25,714 nucleotides of DNA from Bacteroidales bacterium UBA1628 (GTDB lineage Bacteria > Bacteroidota > Bacteroidia > Bacteroidales > UBA932). The stretch's first letter is position 1, and every line of letters begins with the position of its first letter. Below are positions 16,037 through 23,592 of the stretch, piece by piece. The notes under the pieces are model-generated. The model saw only the letters and a list, made by a program, of their open reading frames with translations, did no database searches and had not been told where the DNA came from. The position numbers were made by a program, and so were the translations under genes. Location of the stretch: contig DCMG01000134.1 in assembly GCA_002321335.1 (NCBI GenBank), positions 1 to 25,714 on the forward strand, in the 5' to 3' direction.

Positions 16037-16076
16037 AGCCCAGCTCTGAAATCTCCGGAATTTCCTTTTGCCATGC

Positions 16077-17417
16077 CTACTTCACCAAGCCAACCGCATC
16101 ATTCCATGCTTCCTTTTTATAATATGAATCAAGAAGCGGAGTTCCGGCGCAAGGCAGATACATGCTGAAACCTGAATAGGTCTCAATGTCAATCAAGCCC
16201 AGCAATCGTTGGGTGGCGTTCTTATAGATCACGCAATTGTTGATTGCGTTGTCAAGATCTTTGAGATCACTTTCCGAAGCGCCACATTTTTTGAATATGT
16301 CAGCCAAGTCATAGAAATAATGCCTTCCTGACCGGAAATACCCTTGAATGTCATCTGTCGGGGCATTGGCGATGGCTTCGGAATATTCATTGACCAGTCT
16401 TTTGCAGACAGCGGCCAGATCCTCAACTTCTTCGGTTCTGACGATGTTGACTGTCGATGAACGTTCAGATCCACTTTTTTTATTGTACATCTCGAATGAA
16501 TCCTCAAACAGCCCTTTGAGGTCAGGTGTTGTCCTGCCGATCAGGAAGGACGTGATCTTGGTGTAGTCGAACATCCCGTCTCCAAGGACCTCGGCGGGCG
16601 AGAGGCCAAGATAGTCTGCCTTGTCTTTCAGTCCATAGACAACCTCCACACCGGCGGTGAAGCACATATCGAAAAGAATATAATCAAGATGGTAGGGGAT
16701 GGCGTCGGCAAACTCGCTCACGCTCATTTCTTGGGCAAAATACTGGTCATGGATGTAATCCTGCCCTATCGAGCGGACTTTTCCATAGAATGGGTCGATT
16801 TCGGCCAGACTGCCTTCCGGGACGGAAAGCCTTGGCTGCGTGACTTCCTGCATGGAGGCGCAGGAAACCTTCCCGTTGATGTCCTTGCCGTGCTCGCTTT
16901 CGAATCTGCCTGGATTGTAGTAGTAACCTGCCGGCAGCCAACCGGAACCATGTGACGAGAACACCATTCCATAGCCTTTGGCCGGAAAGTTGTCCTTGAC
17001 AAAACCGAGAACCTCCCGAATTGTGGAAGGATCTGCGGCCATCACGGAAGGATCAAAGGTTTTCAGGGTATCAGAGATGATCTTTCCTTTCTTGTTCTTG
17101 TAGATTCTTCTGAGGTGAGATTCCACAGGTTTGGGCATCAACCGGCGGGATGGATCATAGTAGGATTTGGGAATCTTGGAATACACCAAAAGAACATCGT
17201 CATTCACTCCTGGAATGTACCCGCCTTTCAGTCCATTGTCCTGATTGTCCATATTGCCTTCCAGAAAGTCCCCCAGATTGTTGAATCCACACTCGTAGAA
17301 AAGCAAGACACTGCGGTTCATGTAGTTGACGGGTTCGTCCTGATTCTTGCAGCATCCGGAGGCCGCGATCATAATGAGTGCGGCGGCTGTTCCTGCTATG
17401 GCCTTAAATATATTCAT
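16077..17417 (-). CDS. Secreted lipoprotein peptidase, clostripain family (C11)
   Basis: This 446-residue protein has an N-terminal signal with lipobox ASGC, so Cys22 is probably lipidated. It belongs to cysteine peptidase clan CD, family C11. The catalytic His156 is in VFSSHGSGWLP and Cys252 in LFDMCFTAGVEV, followed by the typical ELKD-like YGLKDKADYLGLSPAEVLG. Family members cleave after Arg or Lys. It is predicted to sit on the outer or inner membrane facing outward. It is divergent from the dipeptidyl peptidase III gene, sharing a 111-base intergenic region, so joint control is possible. Confidence 0.92.
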   Translation of the reverse strand: MNIFKAIAGTAAALIMIAASGCCKNQDEPVNYMNRSVLLFYECGFNNLGDFLEGNMDNQDNGLKGGYIPGVNDDVLLVYSKIPKSYYDPSRRLMPKPVESHLRRIYKNKKGKIISDTLKTFDPSVMAADPSTIREVLGFVKDNFPAKGYGMVFSSHGSGWLPAGYYYNPGRFESEHGKDINGKVSCASMQEVTQPRLSVPEGSLAEIDPFYGKVRSIGQDYIHDQYFAQEMSVSEFADAIPYHLDYILFDMCFTAGVEVVYGLKDKADYLGLSPAEVLGDGMFDYTKITSFLIGRTTPDLKGLFEDSFEMYNKKSGSERSSTVNIVRTEEVEDLAAVCKRLVNEYSEAIANAPTDDIQGYFRSGRHYFYDLADIFKKCGASESDLKDLDNAINNCVIYKNATQRLLGLIDIETYSGFSMYLPCAGTPLLDSYYKKEAWNDAVGLVK

Positions 17418-17471
17418 GGTTGGTCTTTCAATTTAATCAGCGCAGCCGTTATGTTCAGGCTGCATGAATGG

Positions 17472-17479
17472 CAAATATA
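17472..17479 (-). promoter_or_regulatory. -7 promoter element for the C11 peptidase
   Basis: On the minus strand TATATTTG matches TAnnTTTG, about 55 bases before the start. No TTTG at -33. A 6-bp dyad (17442-17447 with 17458-17463) lies in the resulting leader. Confidence 0.4.
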
Positions 17480-17528
17480 CGGAAATTCCTGAATAATGGT
17501 TATATTTACCGACCAAAAACAATTTTTT

Positions 17529-19535
17529 ATGAATATAGGTATCAAGATGATTTTATCTATCGGAGCGGCCGCGGCTCTCTGCTCTTGCGGCCAAGGGGAA
17601 CAGAAAACGCAGGACAATGAATTCCACTACCTTCTTGACGAGTTCGCCGACCTCAAGGTGATCCGCTTCAAGGTGCCTGGTTGGGATGCGCTCAGCCTCA
17701 GGCAGAAGGAATATGCCTACCATCTCTCGGAGGCCGCCAAGCTGGGCCGCGACATCACCTGGGACCAGTACTGCAAATGGAACCTCCCGATCAGGCACGT
17801 GGTGGAAGACATTTTCAATGAATATAAAGGCGATCGTGAATGCGCTGATTTCCAGAACTTCACCGTCTATGCCAAGAGACTTTTCTTCGCCAACGGCATC
17901 CATCACCACTATTCCGAGGACAAGTTCTTCCCGGAGTGTCCGAGGGAATATTTCCAGAGCCTGATGGAGGCTGTTGGTGACGGAGACAAGGCTGCGGAGC
18001 TGCTTGAGGTGATATATTCACCGGACATCTACCCTCAGCGTCGCTCCACTTCCAAGACTGGCGACATCGTTGAGCTTTCCGCCGTGAATTTCTACGATGG
18101 CGTGAGCCGCGAGGAGGTAGAGAAGTACTACAACTCTCTGATGGATCCGAACGACAAGACACCTGTTTCCTACGGCCTTAACACGAAGGTTGTCAAGGAG
18201 AACGGCAAGGTTGTCGAGAAGCCTTGGAAGGTCGATGGAATCTACGGTCCGGCGTTGGAGAAGATCTGCGCTGAGCTTGAGAAGGCCGCCGATGTAGCTG
18301 AGACAGACCTTCAGAAGAAAGCCATCGGACTTCTTATTGAATATTACAGGACTGGCGATCTGAAGACGTGGGATGATTTCAATGTAGATTGGGTTCAGGA
18401 CACGGTCGGCACGATCGACTTCATCAACGGCTTCATCGAGGACTATGACGATCCGCTCGGACGCAAGGCCACATGGGAGGGCTACGTTAACATGAAGGAC
18501 TCAGCCGCGTCTGCCCGTACCGAGGTTCTGAGCGCCAACGCGCAGTGGTTCGAGGACAATTCGCCTGTGGATCCGCGTTTCCGCAAGCCTCACGTGAAGG
18601 GCGTGTCCGCCAAGGTTGTGGACGGCATAACCCTTGCCGGTGCCACCTATCCTGCCACCCCGATAGGCATCAATCTCCCTAACGCAGACTGGATCAGGCG
18701 TGACTACGGCTCGAAGTCTGTCACCATCGCCAACATCACCCACGCCTACGACTATGCGGCTCAGGAGTCTCCTAAGAGCACTCTGACCGAATTCGCTTAC
18801 GATCAGGCGGAGATTGATGCCTACAAGAAGTATGGCTCTTACACCGATGAGATCCACACTGATCTCCACGAATGCCTTGGCCACGGTTCCGGACAGCTCC
18901 TTCCGGGAGTGTCATCCACGGCTCTCGGTGAATATCAGTCAACCCTTGAGGAGGCTCGTGCTGATCTGTTCGGGCTTTATTATATGGCTGACCCTAAGCT
19001 TGTTGAACTTGGCATTATGCCTGACGCTGAGGCCTACAAGCCGGCATATTCAAACTACATCAGGAACGGTCTTTTCGTGCAGTTCACGAGGGTTGAGCTC
19101 GGCAAGCAGAACACTGAGGCTCACATGCAGAACCGCAAGCTGATCGCCGAGTGGTGCTACGAGAAGGGTGCCGCGCGCGGAATCATCGAGAAGAAGATGC
19201 GTGACGGCAAGACGTATTTTGTCGTGAATGACTACGAGGCTCTCCGCGGTCTGTTCGCCGAGCTTCTCGCCGAGATCCAGAGGATCAAGTCCGAGGGTGA
19301 CTATGCCGCCGGCAAGAATCTTGTCGAGACTTACGCCGTCAACATCGATCCTCAGCTCCACAAGGAAGTTCTTGAGAGGTACGCCGCCTTGAACCTCAAG
19401 CCTTACGGAGGCTTCGTCAATCCGGACATCGTTCCTGTCGAGAAGGACGGCAAGATTGTGGACTACAAGATTGAGTACGTGGACAACTACCTCCAGCAGC
19501 AGCTTGACTACGGCAAGAAGTACAGGACACTTTAA
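17529..19535 (+). CDS. Dipeptidyl peptidase III lipoprotein (M49)
   Basis: This 668-residue zinc exopeptidase removes dipeptides from the N-terminus of oligopeptides. The M49 signature HEXXGH is HECLGH (His447, Glu448, His452), and the third ligand region is EEARAD with Glu475 as probable ligand. The N-terminus MNIGIKMILSIG...LCSC is a lipoprotein signal with Cys20 as the lipidation site. The classic eukaryotic enzyme is cytosolic, so export is notable. ATG 17529 is chosen because it begins the signal peptide; an upstream GTG would put charged residues before it. It is divergent from a C11 endopeptidase, and together they could degrade peptides outside the cytoplasm. Confidence 0.93.
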   Translation: MNIGIKMILSIGAAAALCSCGQGEQKTQDNEFHYLLDEFADLKVIRFKVPGWDALSLRQKEYAYHLSEAAKLGRDITWDQYCKWNLPIRHVVEDIFNEYKGDRECADFQNFTVYAKRLFFANGIHHHYSEDKFFPECPREYFQSLMEAVGDGDKAAELLEVIYSPDIYPQRRSTSKTGDIVELSAVNFYDGVSREEVEKYYNSLMDPNDKTPVSYGLNTKVVKENGKVVEKPWKVDGIYGPALEKICAELEKAADVAETDLQKKAIGLLIEYYRTGDLKTWDDFNVDWVQDTVGTIDFINGFIEDYDDPLGRKATWEGYVNMKDSAASARTEVLSANAQWFEDNSPVDPRFRKPHVKGVSAKVVDGITLAGATYPATPIGINLPNADWIRRDYGSKSVTIANITHAYDYAAQESPKSTLTEFAYDQAEIDAYKKYGSYTDEIHTDLHECLGHGSGQLLPGVSSTALGEYQSTLEEARADLFGLYYMADPKLVELGIMPDAEAYKPAYSNYIRNGLFVQFTRVELGKQNTEAHMQNRKLIAEWCYEKGAARGIIEKKMRDGKTYFVVNDYEALRGLFAELLAEIQRIKSEGDYAAGKNLVETYAVNIDPQLHKEVLERYAALNLKPYGGFVNPDIVPVEKDGKIVDYKIEYVDNYLQQQLDYGKKYRTL

Positions 19536-19580
19536 TTCGGTCGCTGAGCCTTTATCCGGTCGCTGAGCCTGTCGAAGCGA
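19536..19580 (+). repeat. REP-like element, one partial and one full copy in tandem
   Basis: TTCGGTCGCTGAGCCT (19536-19551) is a half copy, directly followed after four bases by a full copy (19556-19580) with core CTGAGCCTGTCGAAG and arms GGTCGCT/AGCGAC. It begins immediately after the dipeptidyl peptidase stop and ends about 23 bases before xerD. Confidence 0.7.
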
Positions 19581-19603
19581 CTTAACCGTCGAGACGAAAA
19601 AAA

Positions 19604-20479
19604 GTGAACCTGACTGAAAGAATATTACAGGATTACTCATCGTATCTGAAACTTGAGCGTGCGATGTCACCCAACACGGTGGCATCGTACTCTTCTGATG
19701 TGAGGGAGTTCTTCTCAGTAGTGACCACTGAGCCCGCTGACGTGGCCACGCAGGAAATTCTGGACTATCTTTCTTCCCGTGACACTTTATCGAAGCGTTC
19801 TCAGGCACGTTTCCTGAGTTCGCTTCGATCATTTTTCGATTGGCTTGTCATGGAAGGTGATCGCAAGGAAAACCCTTGTGATCCGATCGATTCCCCCAAG
19901 ATGGGCCGTTACCTTCCTGCTGTCCTCTCCGTCGATGAGGTCAGCGCCATAATGGATTCGGTGAATCTTTCGACCTGGACCGGCAAGCGCGACCGGGCGA
20001 TTCTGGAGGTTCTTTACGGATGCGGACTGCGTGTCTCCGAGGCCGTAGGTTTACGGATATCCTGCGTCTACATAGATGAATCCTTCGTCCGTGTCATCGG
20101 CAAAGGCAACAAGGAACGCATAGTCCCGATGGGGGATATGGCCGCCTCTGCGGTCCGGAACTATTTGGATGTCAGACCGACTCCCTTTTCGTCCGAGTTT
20201 GATGACATCATGTTCCTGAACCGCTTCGGCAAGTCGCTGAGCCGTGTCTCGATGTTCAACATAGTAAAACGTCAGGCCATTATGGCCGGCATCCACAAGG
20301 AAATCTCTCCGCACACATTCCGTCACTCCTTCGCCACCCATCTGATCGAGAACGGCGCCGACCTTCGTGTCGTGCAAGACATGTTAGGCCACGAGCAGAT
20401 CACCACCACCGAGATCTACACCCACATCGACACCACCACCTGGCAACAGTCCGTCCTCTCCCATCACCCCCGCCGATAA
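19604..20479 (+). CDS. xerD: Tyrosine recombinase XerD
   Basis: This 291-residue recombinase resolves chromosome dimers at dif, together with a XerC partner. The catalytic set is complete: Arg143 (CGLRVSEAVGL), Lys167 (GKGNKER), His237 and Arg240 (HTFRHSFATH), His263 (LGHEQITTT) and nucleophile Tyr272 (EIYTHID). The N-terminal SAM-like core-binding domain spans about 1-100. GTG 19604 is the start because a stop lies seven codons upstream in frame and the next Met would delete the first helix. The HPR ending is typical of Bacteroidota XerD. I found no dif site in the window. Confidence 0.92.
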   Translation: MNLTERILQDYSSYLKLERAMSPNTVASYSSDVREFFSVVTTEPADVATQEILDYLSSRDTLSKRSQARFLSSLRSFFDWLVMEGDRKENPCDPIDSPKMGRYLPAVLSVDEVSAIMDSVNLSTWTGKRDRAILEVLYGCGLRVSEAVGLRISCVYIDESFVRVIGKGNKERIVPMGDMAASAVRNYLDVRPTPFSSEFDDIMFLNRFGKSLSRVSMFNIVKRQAIMAGIHKEISPHTFRHSFATHLIENGADLRVVQDMLGHEQITTTEIYTHIDTTTWQQSVLSHHPRR

Positions 20480-20511
20480 TCCCTTCAATCCACTGTTTCC
20501 AAGACGGCATA

Positions 20512-20655
20512 TTTCCGAAAATCGCTTCCCGAGAGTGCACCATACACTCTATAGCGTCATTTATCTCTGAAATTGATTCCCGAGAGTGCACCGTGCACTA
20601 TAGAACATCACTTCTCCTCCGAAACGTTACCCTAAAGTGCTAATCAGCACCCGGT
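20512..20655. repeat. 51-bp tandem repeat between xerD and the HhH gene
   Basis: The anchor CCCGAGAGTGCACC starts at 20528 and 20579, and a diverged form (CCCTAAAGTGC) at 20630, exactly 51 bases apart each time. Each unit also has a CGAAA-like block upstream of the anchor and a small dyad in it. The third unit overlaps the stop codon of the HhH gene at 20640-20642. Traces of a fourth unit may lie upstream of 20512. Confidence 0.75.
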
Positions 20656-21620
20656 GGAGGAGCGATGCGACACCTGGCGAGTTTGGAGGCTTTGTCGGGC
20701 GGAAGAATGCCGGCTTTCTGAAGGTTGGAGACAGTCCAGTCTGCTTTTGGAGAGTTCTCACGGAATATGATGATGCTCCGCGCGGCACGTTTTCCGATGT
20801 ACGGATGCGCCGCAAGTCCCTTTTCAGGAAGTGTCCATAATGAATATGCCGGAGTTGCCACTGTGTCCAACTTGATGAGATCCTTGAGGTTGTCGAACTT
20901 CTCCTGATCAAAGTGCCAGATGTCCATAAGTTGCTCAGGGTAGGAATATCCTCTCAGTTCCTTGCGATAGGAAACCATCTTGCCGGCGAAGAACTTTCCG
21001 ATGCCCGGAAGTGACATGAAGGTCGCGGAGTCGGCCAGGTTTATGTCGATCTTAGGAATATCAATGTACTTTTCCAGCCTTCTGAACACGGAATCCTCCA
21101 CGACATAGGATTTTGCGAAATCGTTCTTGCGGCGGAACCGGCCACCTTTCCGACGATAGTTGTCGATTGACTGTGCCTGTTTCTGCGTGAATCCCAACCT
21201 CATCAGGTCATCGACGCTTACCGTGTTGGGATCGAAACGGAAACTCTCGTACTTTCGTGGGGTGTGATTCCGCCTGATTTGCTCGGCTTGGATGGAATGT
21301 TCGGAGTTTTTTCGGTATGTGCCGGTCCGATACTTCGCTTCTGCTGGCTTAGCGACCGGAAGTGTCGTATCGGAGGCTGGACGTTCCGGTCGCTGAGCCT
21401 GTCGAAGCGACCGAGCCTCTTCAGTTTCTGATTCCTGAGCCTGCGCATAGACAAACACCGTGTCAGGCTCGTCGTGGTTGGCGATGATTCTTGCGACGGA
21501 TGCCTTGCGGATGAACAAGGCGGCTTGGTAACCGACAATGAGGAACAACAGGGCCACGGCCCCGACTACGAATGAAGCGGACGGATTTTTGCCATCCTTG
21601 TTGGAGTTGAAGTCTTTCAT
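20640..21620 (-). CDS. Membrane-anchored helix-hairpin-helix (ComEA-like) protein
   Basis: This 326-residue protein has one N-terminal membrane segment (about residues 16-37), then a low-complexity linker, then repeated HhH modules. FDPNTVSVDDLMRLGFT is the typical opening of the Bacteroidota family. The second module, INLADSATFMSLPGIGKFFAGKM, has the DNA-binding GIG hairpin. ComEA relatives bind incoming DNA in transformation; whether this protein does is unproven. Residues of the linker (SLRQAQRPE) are encoded by a REP-like element. The C-terminus (PPPGAD) runs into the 51-bp repeat. It follows rsmI by 148 bases. Confidence 0.88.
   Translation of the reverse strand: MKDFNSNKDGKNPSASFVVGAVALLFLIVGYQAALFIRKASVARIIANHDEPDTVFVYAQAQESETEEARSLRQAQRPERPASDTTLPVAKPAEAKYRTGTYRKNSEHSIQAEQIRRNHTPRKYESFRFDPNTVSVDDLMRLGFTQKQAQSIDNYRRKGGRFRRKNDFAKSYVVEDSVFRRLEKYIDIPKIDINLADSATFMSLPGIGKFFAGKMVSYRKELRGYSYPEQLMDIWHFDQEKFDNLKDLIKLDTVATPAYSLWTLPEKGLAAHPYIGKRAARSIIIFRENSPKADWTVSNLQKAGILPPDKASKLARCRIAPPPGAD
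21386..21413 (+). repeat. REP-like palindromic element inside the HhH gene
   Basis: Core CTGAGCCTGTCGAAG with perfect arms CCGGTCGCT-type on both sides. On the minus strand it is translated in frame as RSLRQAQRP within the linker. Confidence 0.85.
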
Positions 21621-21768
21621 GAGTTTCGGAGATTTATTCAGTTCAGATCATGTGAGGAAAAGTTATGTTATGTTTTAATTTGAAAACAATATAGACTGAC
21701 AAGTGTGCATGCATTAGGTGGGGCATCTTCTTTTTTGAAGATTACACAATGAGCGGGCATATCCAAAC

Positions 21769-22479
21769 CTACTCTACCGCTTCTGTTTTCCGCCTCTTTT
21801 TCTCCGAAGGAGCCCCGGCGACAACTATGACAATCTCCCCCTTGGGCTCATGTTCCTTGTACCATGCCGCCACTTCAGAGAGTGTTCCGCGCTTGTGTTC
21901 CTCATGGATTTTTGAGATTTCCCGTGCCACGGAACATTCGCGTCCGGGACCGAAATATTCAATGAATTGGTCGAGGGTTTTCACCAATCTGTAAGGTGAC
22001 TCGTAGAAAATCATTGTTCTGGGCTCTTCCGCAAGAGTTTTCAGCAAGGTCTGGCGACCCTTTTTGACCGGAAGAAAGCCTTCGAAGCAGAACCGGTCGC
22101 ATGGCAGTCCTGAAGAGACTATCGCCGGAATGCAGGCTGTGGCTCCGGGAAGAGTCTGCACCTCTATGCCTTCCGCGGCGCACGTCCGGGCAAGAAGAAA
22201 TCCAGGGTCTGAGATTCCAGGTGTTCCGGCGTCGCTGATCAGGGCCACGTTCAGGCCGCCAAGAATCCGTTCCTTGATCATCTCGGCGGTCTGGTGCTCG
22301 TTGAACTTGTGATGCGACTGAAGTTTTCCGTGGATGTCATAACGGTGGAGCAGGACGCTGCTGGTCCTGGTGTCCTCGGCCAGAATGAGGTCCGCGTCTT
22401 TGAGGACCTGGACTGCTCTGAATGTCATGTCATCCAGATTTCCGACAGGGGTAGGAACTATGTAGAGGATTCCTGGCAT
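21769..22479 (-). CDS. rsmI: 16S rRNA (cytidine-1402 2'-O)-methyltransferase RsmI
   Basis: This 236-residue SAM-dependent enzyme of the tetrapyrrole-methylase fold methylates the ribose of C1402 in the decoding centre. Diagnostic blocks are LYIVPTPVGNLDDMTFRAVQ, LAEDTRTSSVLL, LISDAGTPGISDPG, LPGATACIPAIVSSGLP and FEGFLP. The C-terminus is basic and slightly shorter than in E. coli. It lies 68 bases after the uncharacterised coiled-coil gene on the same strand, with a leader hairpin between. Confidence 0.97.
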   Translation of the reverse strand: MPGILYIVPTPVGNLDDMTFRAVQVLKDADLILAEDTRTSSVLLHRYDIHGKLQSHHKFNEHQTAEMIKERILGGLNVALISDAGTPGISDPGFLLARTCAAEGIEVQTLPGATACIPAIVSSGLPCDRFCFEGFLPVKKGRQTLLKTLAEEPRTMIFYESPYRLVKTLDQFIEYFGPGRECSVAREISKIHEEHKRGTLSEVAAWYKEHEPKGEIVIVVAGAPSEKKRRKTEAVE

Positions 22480-22511
22480 GGTCGTGCCGTTTTATGGTTT
22501 TTTTTTGACAT

Positions 22512-22545
22512 CATAGGATCGGTCGTTCATATTGCCGGTCCTATG
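22512..22545 (-). other. Hairpin upstream of rsmI
   Basis: CATAGGATCGG (22512-22522) pairs with CCGGTCCTATG (22535-22545) over 11 bp with one G-T, loop 12 bases. On the minus strand it is followed by an A tract rather than T, so it is not a canonical terminator for either direction. Confidence 0.6.
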
Positions 22546-22547
22546 GA

Positions 22548-23495
22548 TTACTTAAGTTTCCTGCGAACCGCCATCATCAGCCTGTAGACAGGCTCCGAGT
22601 TCAGATCCCAGTCCGGAAAGTTTGTCTGGATATAGGTGAGTGCCTCGTCGAGCGTGGTCATGCCGTTGAAAGCGCTGATGGTGTTCTGGAAAAGGAGCGG
22701 ATCCTCCCTGAACAGCACATTGATCAGCAACACCCTGTCGTTGAGGGAGATCGCACTGATTACGTTTTTCACTTGGGATCCAGGGCGGTCTGTTCTCCAG
22801 GCTTGTTTCTCGGCCATCACATCCATGACTGCGTTTTCTGTTTTTCTGCTGTCGAGGATGGCGGCCTTGGCTTTAGGCGTCGGTTCTGGTTCCGTGGCCG
22901 GTTTGATCACAATCTCAGGTTCGATGTTGAGCATCGGCTCCTGCGTCGGCTCTGTAATCGCGGAGGGTTCGTTCTCCGGGAGGTCGTCATCGAACGGAAG
23001 GTCATCCAACGCAGCCGTCTTTGCCGGCTCGTTGATCTCCATGGTCACTTCGACAGGTTCAGTGACGATGGCGGCTTCGGCCGGAGTATTCGTTTCGGCG
23101 TGCTCTGGTGACACATTGGTGGTCACTTCGACAGGCTCAGTGACCGGAGAGTCTGGCTCGGCGACCGGGGCTGTCGGATCTGTGACCGGAATATCATCAG
23201 CCCCTTTGTCCGTTGAAGCGGAGGTGTACTCAGCCGCCGGATCCTCGATGATCGGCGTGATGTCGATATCCTGAAAGTCAATATCGATAGGTGTGTCGTC
23301 TGCCTGGACTTCTGTTGATGCTGTTCGTTCAGTGGCTACGGATCCGGCCACTTCGACAGGCTCAGTGACCGGCGTACATGATTCAGTTTCCGTGGCAAGC
23401 ACGCGCGCTTCATTCTCGAGAGCCTCAAGCTCCACCTTTATCTTGCTGATTCTTTCCAGCAGTGCGGAAATCCTTTTTTCGTCGATGTTTCCCAT
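22548..23495 (-). CDS. Uncharacterised protein: coiled coil, P/E/T/V-rich linker, conserved C-terminal helical domain
   Basis: I do not recognise a function. With the start at ATG 23495 the protein has 315 residues. Residues 1-35 ([30 protein letters not shown]) look like a coiled coil. A long acidic, Pro/Glu/Thr/Val-rich region of low complexity follows. The last 80 residues ([21 protein letters not shown], later [16 protein letters not shown]) form a compact helical domain that resembles the C-terminus of other Bacteroidota hypotheticals. Three REP-like elements lie in the linker and each is read as VTEPVEV. An in-frame ATG at 23525 is possible but would overlap the tdk promoter region further. 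It is upstream of rsmI. Confidence 0.8.
   Translation of the reverse strand: MGNIDEKRISALLERISKIKVELEALENEARVLATETESCTPVTEPVEVAGSVATERTASTEVQADDTPIDIDFQDIDITPIIEDPAAEYTSASTDKGADDIPVTDPTAPVAEPDSPVTEPVEVTTNVSPEHAETNTPAEAAIVTEPVEVTMEINEPAKTAALDDLPFDDDLPENEPSAITEPTQEPMLNIEPEIVIKPATEPEPTPKAKAAILDSRKTENAVMDVMAEKQAWRTDRPGSQVKNVISAISLNDRVLLINVLFREDPLLFQNTISAFNGMTTLDEALTYIQTNFPDWDLNSEPVYRLMMAVRRKLK
23043..23066 (-). repeat. REP-like element in the coiled-coil gene, copy 1
   Basis: Minus-strand core CTGAACCTGTCGAAG, one base off the consensus, flanked by GTCA/TGACC arms. It is translated in frame as VTEPVEVT. Confidence 0.8.
23121..23147 (-). repeat. REP-like element in the coiled-coil gene, copy 2
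   Basis: Minus-strand core CTGAGCCTGTCGAAG with perfect arms GGTCA/TGACC. Translated in frame as [10 protein letters not shown] degenerate fragment (CTCGGCGACCGG) follows near 23157. Confidence 0.85.
23346..23372 (-). repeat. REP-like element in the coiled-coil gene, copy 3
   Basis: Minus-strand core CTGAGCCTGTCGAAG, arms GGTCACT/AGTGGCC. Translated in frame as PVTEPVEVA. Confidence 0.85.
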
Positions 23496-23503
23496 AAAAA
23501 TGC

Positions 23504-23511
23504 TATCTTTG
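23504..23511 (+). promoter_or_regulatory. -7 promoter element for tdk
   Basis: TATCTTTG matches TAnnTTTG. A partial -33 (T-rich, TTTTCG) lies about 22 bases upstream. The element sits nine bases from the divergent coiled-coil gene start, so the two transcripts would overlap at their 5' ends. Confidence 0.5.
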
Positions 23512-23592
23512 CCTGACAAACCCATAAGACGGAAACCACGCCGTACAGCAAGGTTTGCGAGTGTTATTCATTATTTCAACAAATCTAACGAA

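Noticed and set aside
16031..16072. Terminator for the C11 peptidase gene
   Set aside because: The 8-bp inverted repeat has an asymmetric internal bulge and no T tract on the minus strand, and it overlaps the rplY promoter.
20512..20655. CRISPR array
   Set aside because: Only three diverging units without unique spacers and no cas genes nearby; this is a short tandem repeat.
19604..20655. A dif recombination site next to xerD
   Set aside because: No 28-bp sequence resembling the XerC/XerD arm pair was seen; the AGTGCAC dyads are too short and differ in layout.
6145..23372. Insertion sequences or transposons bounded by the REP-like palindromes
   Set aside because: No transposase gene, no target-site duplications and no cargo between copies.
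23293..23592. 100-residue upstream extension of the tdk frame
   Set aside because: It lies antisense to the coiled-coil gene, is low in complexity, and ATG 23593 gives the normal thymidine kinase start.
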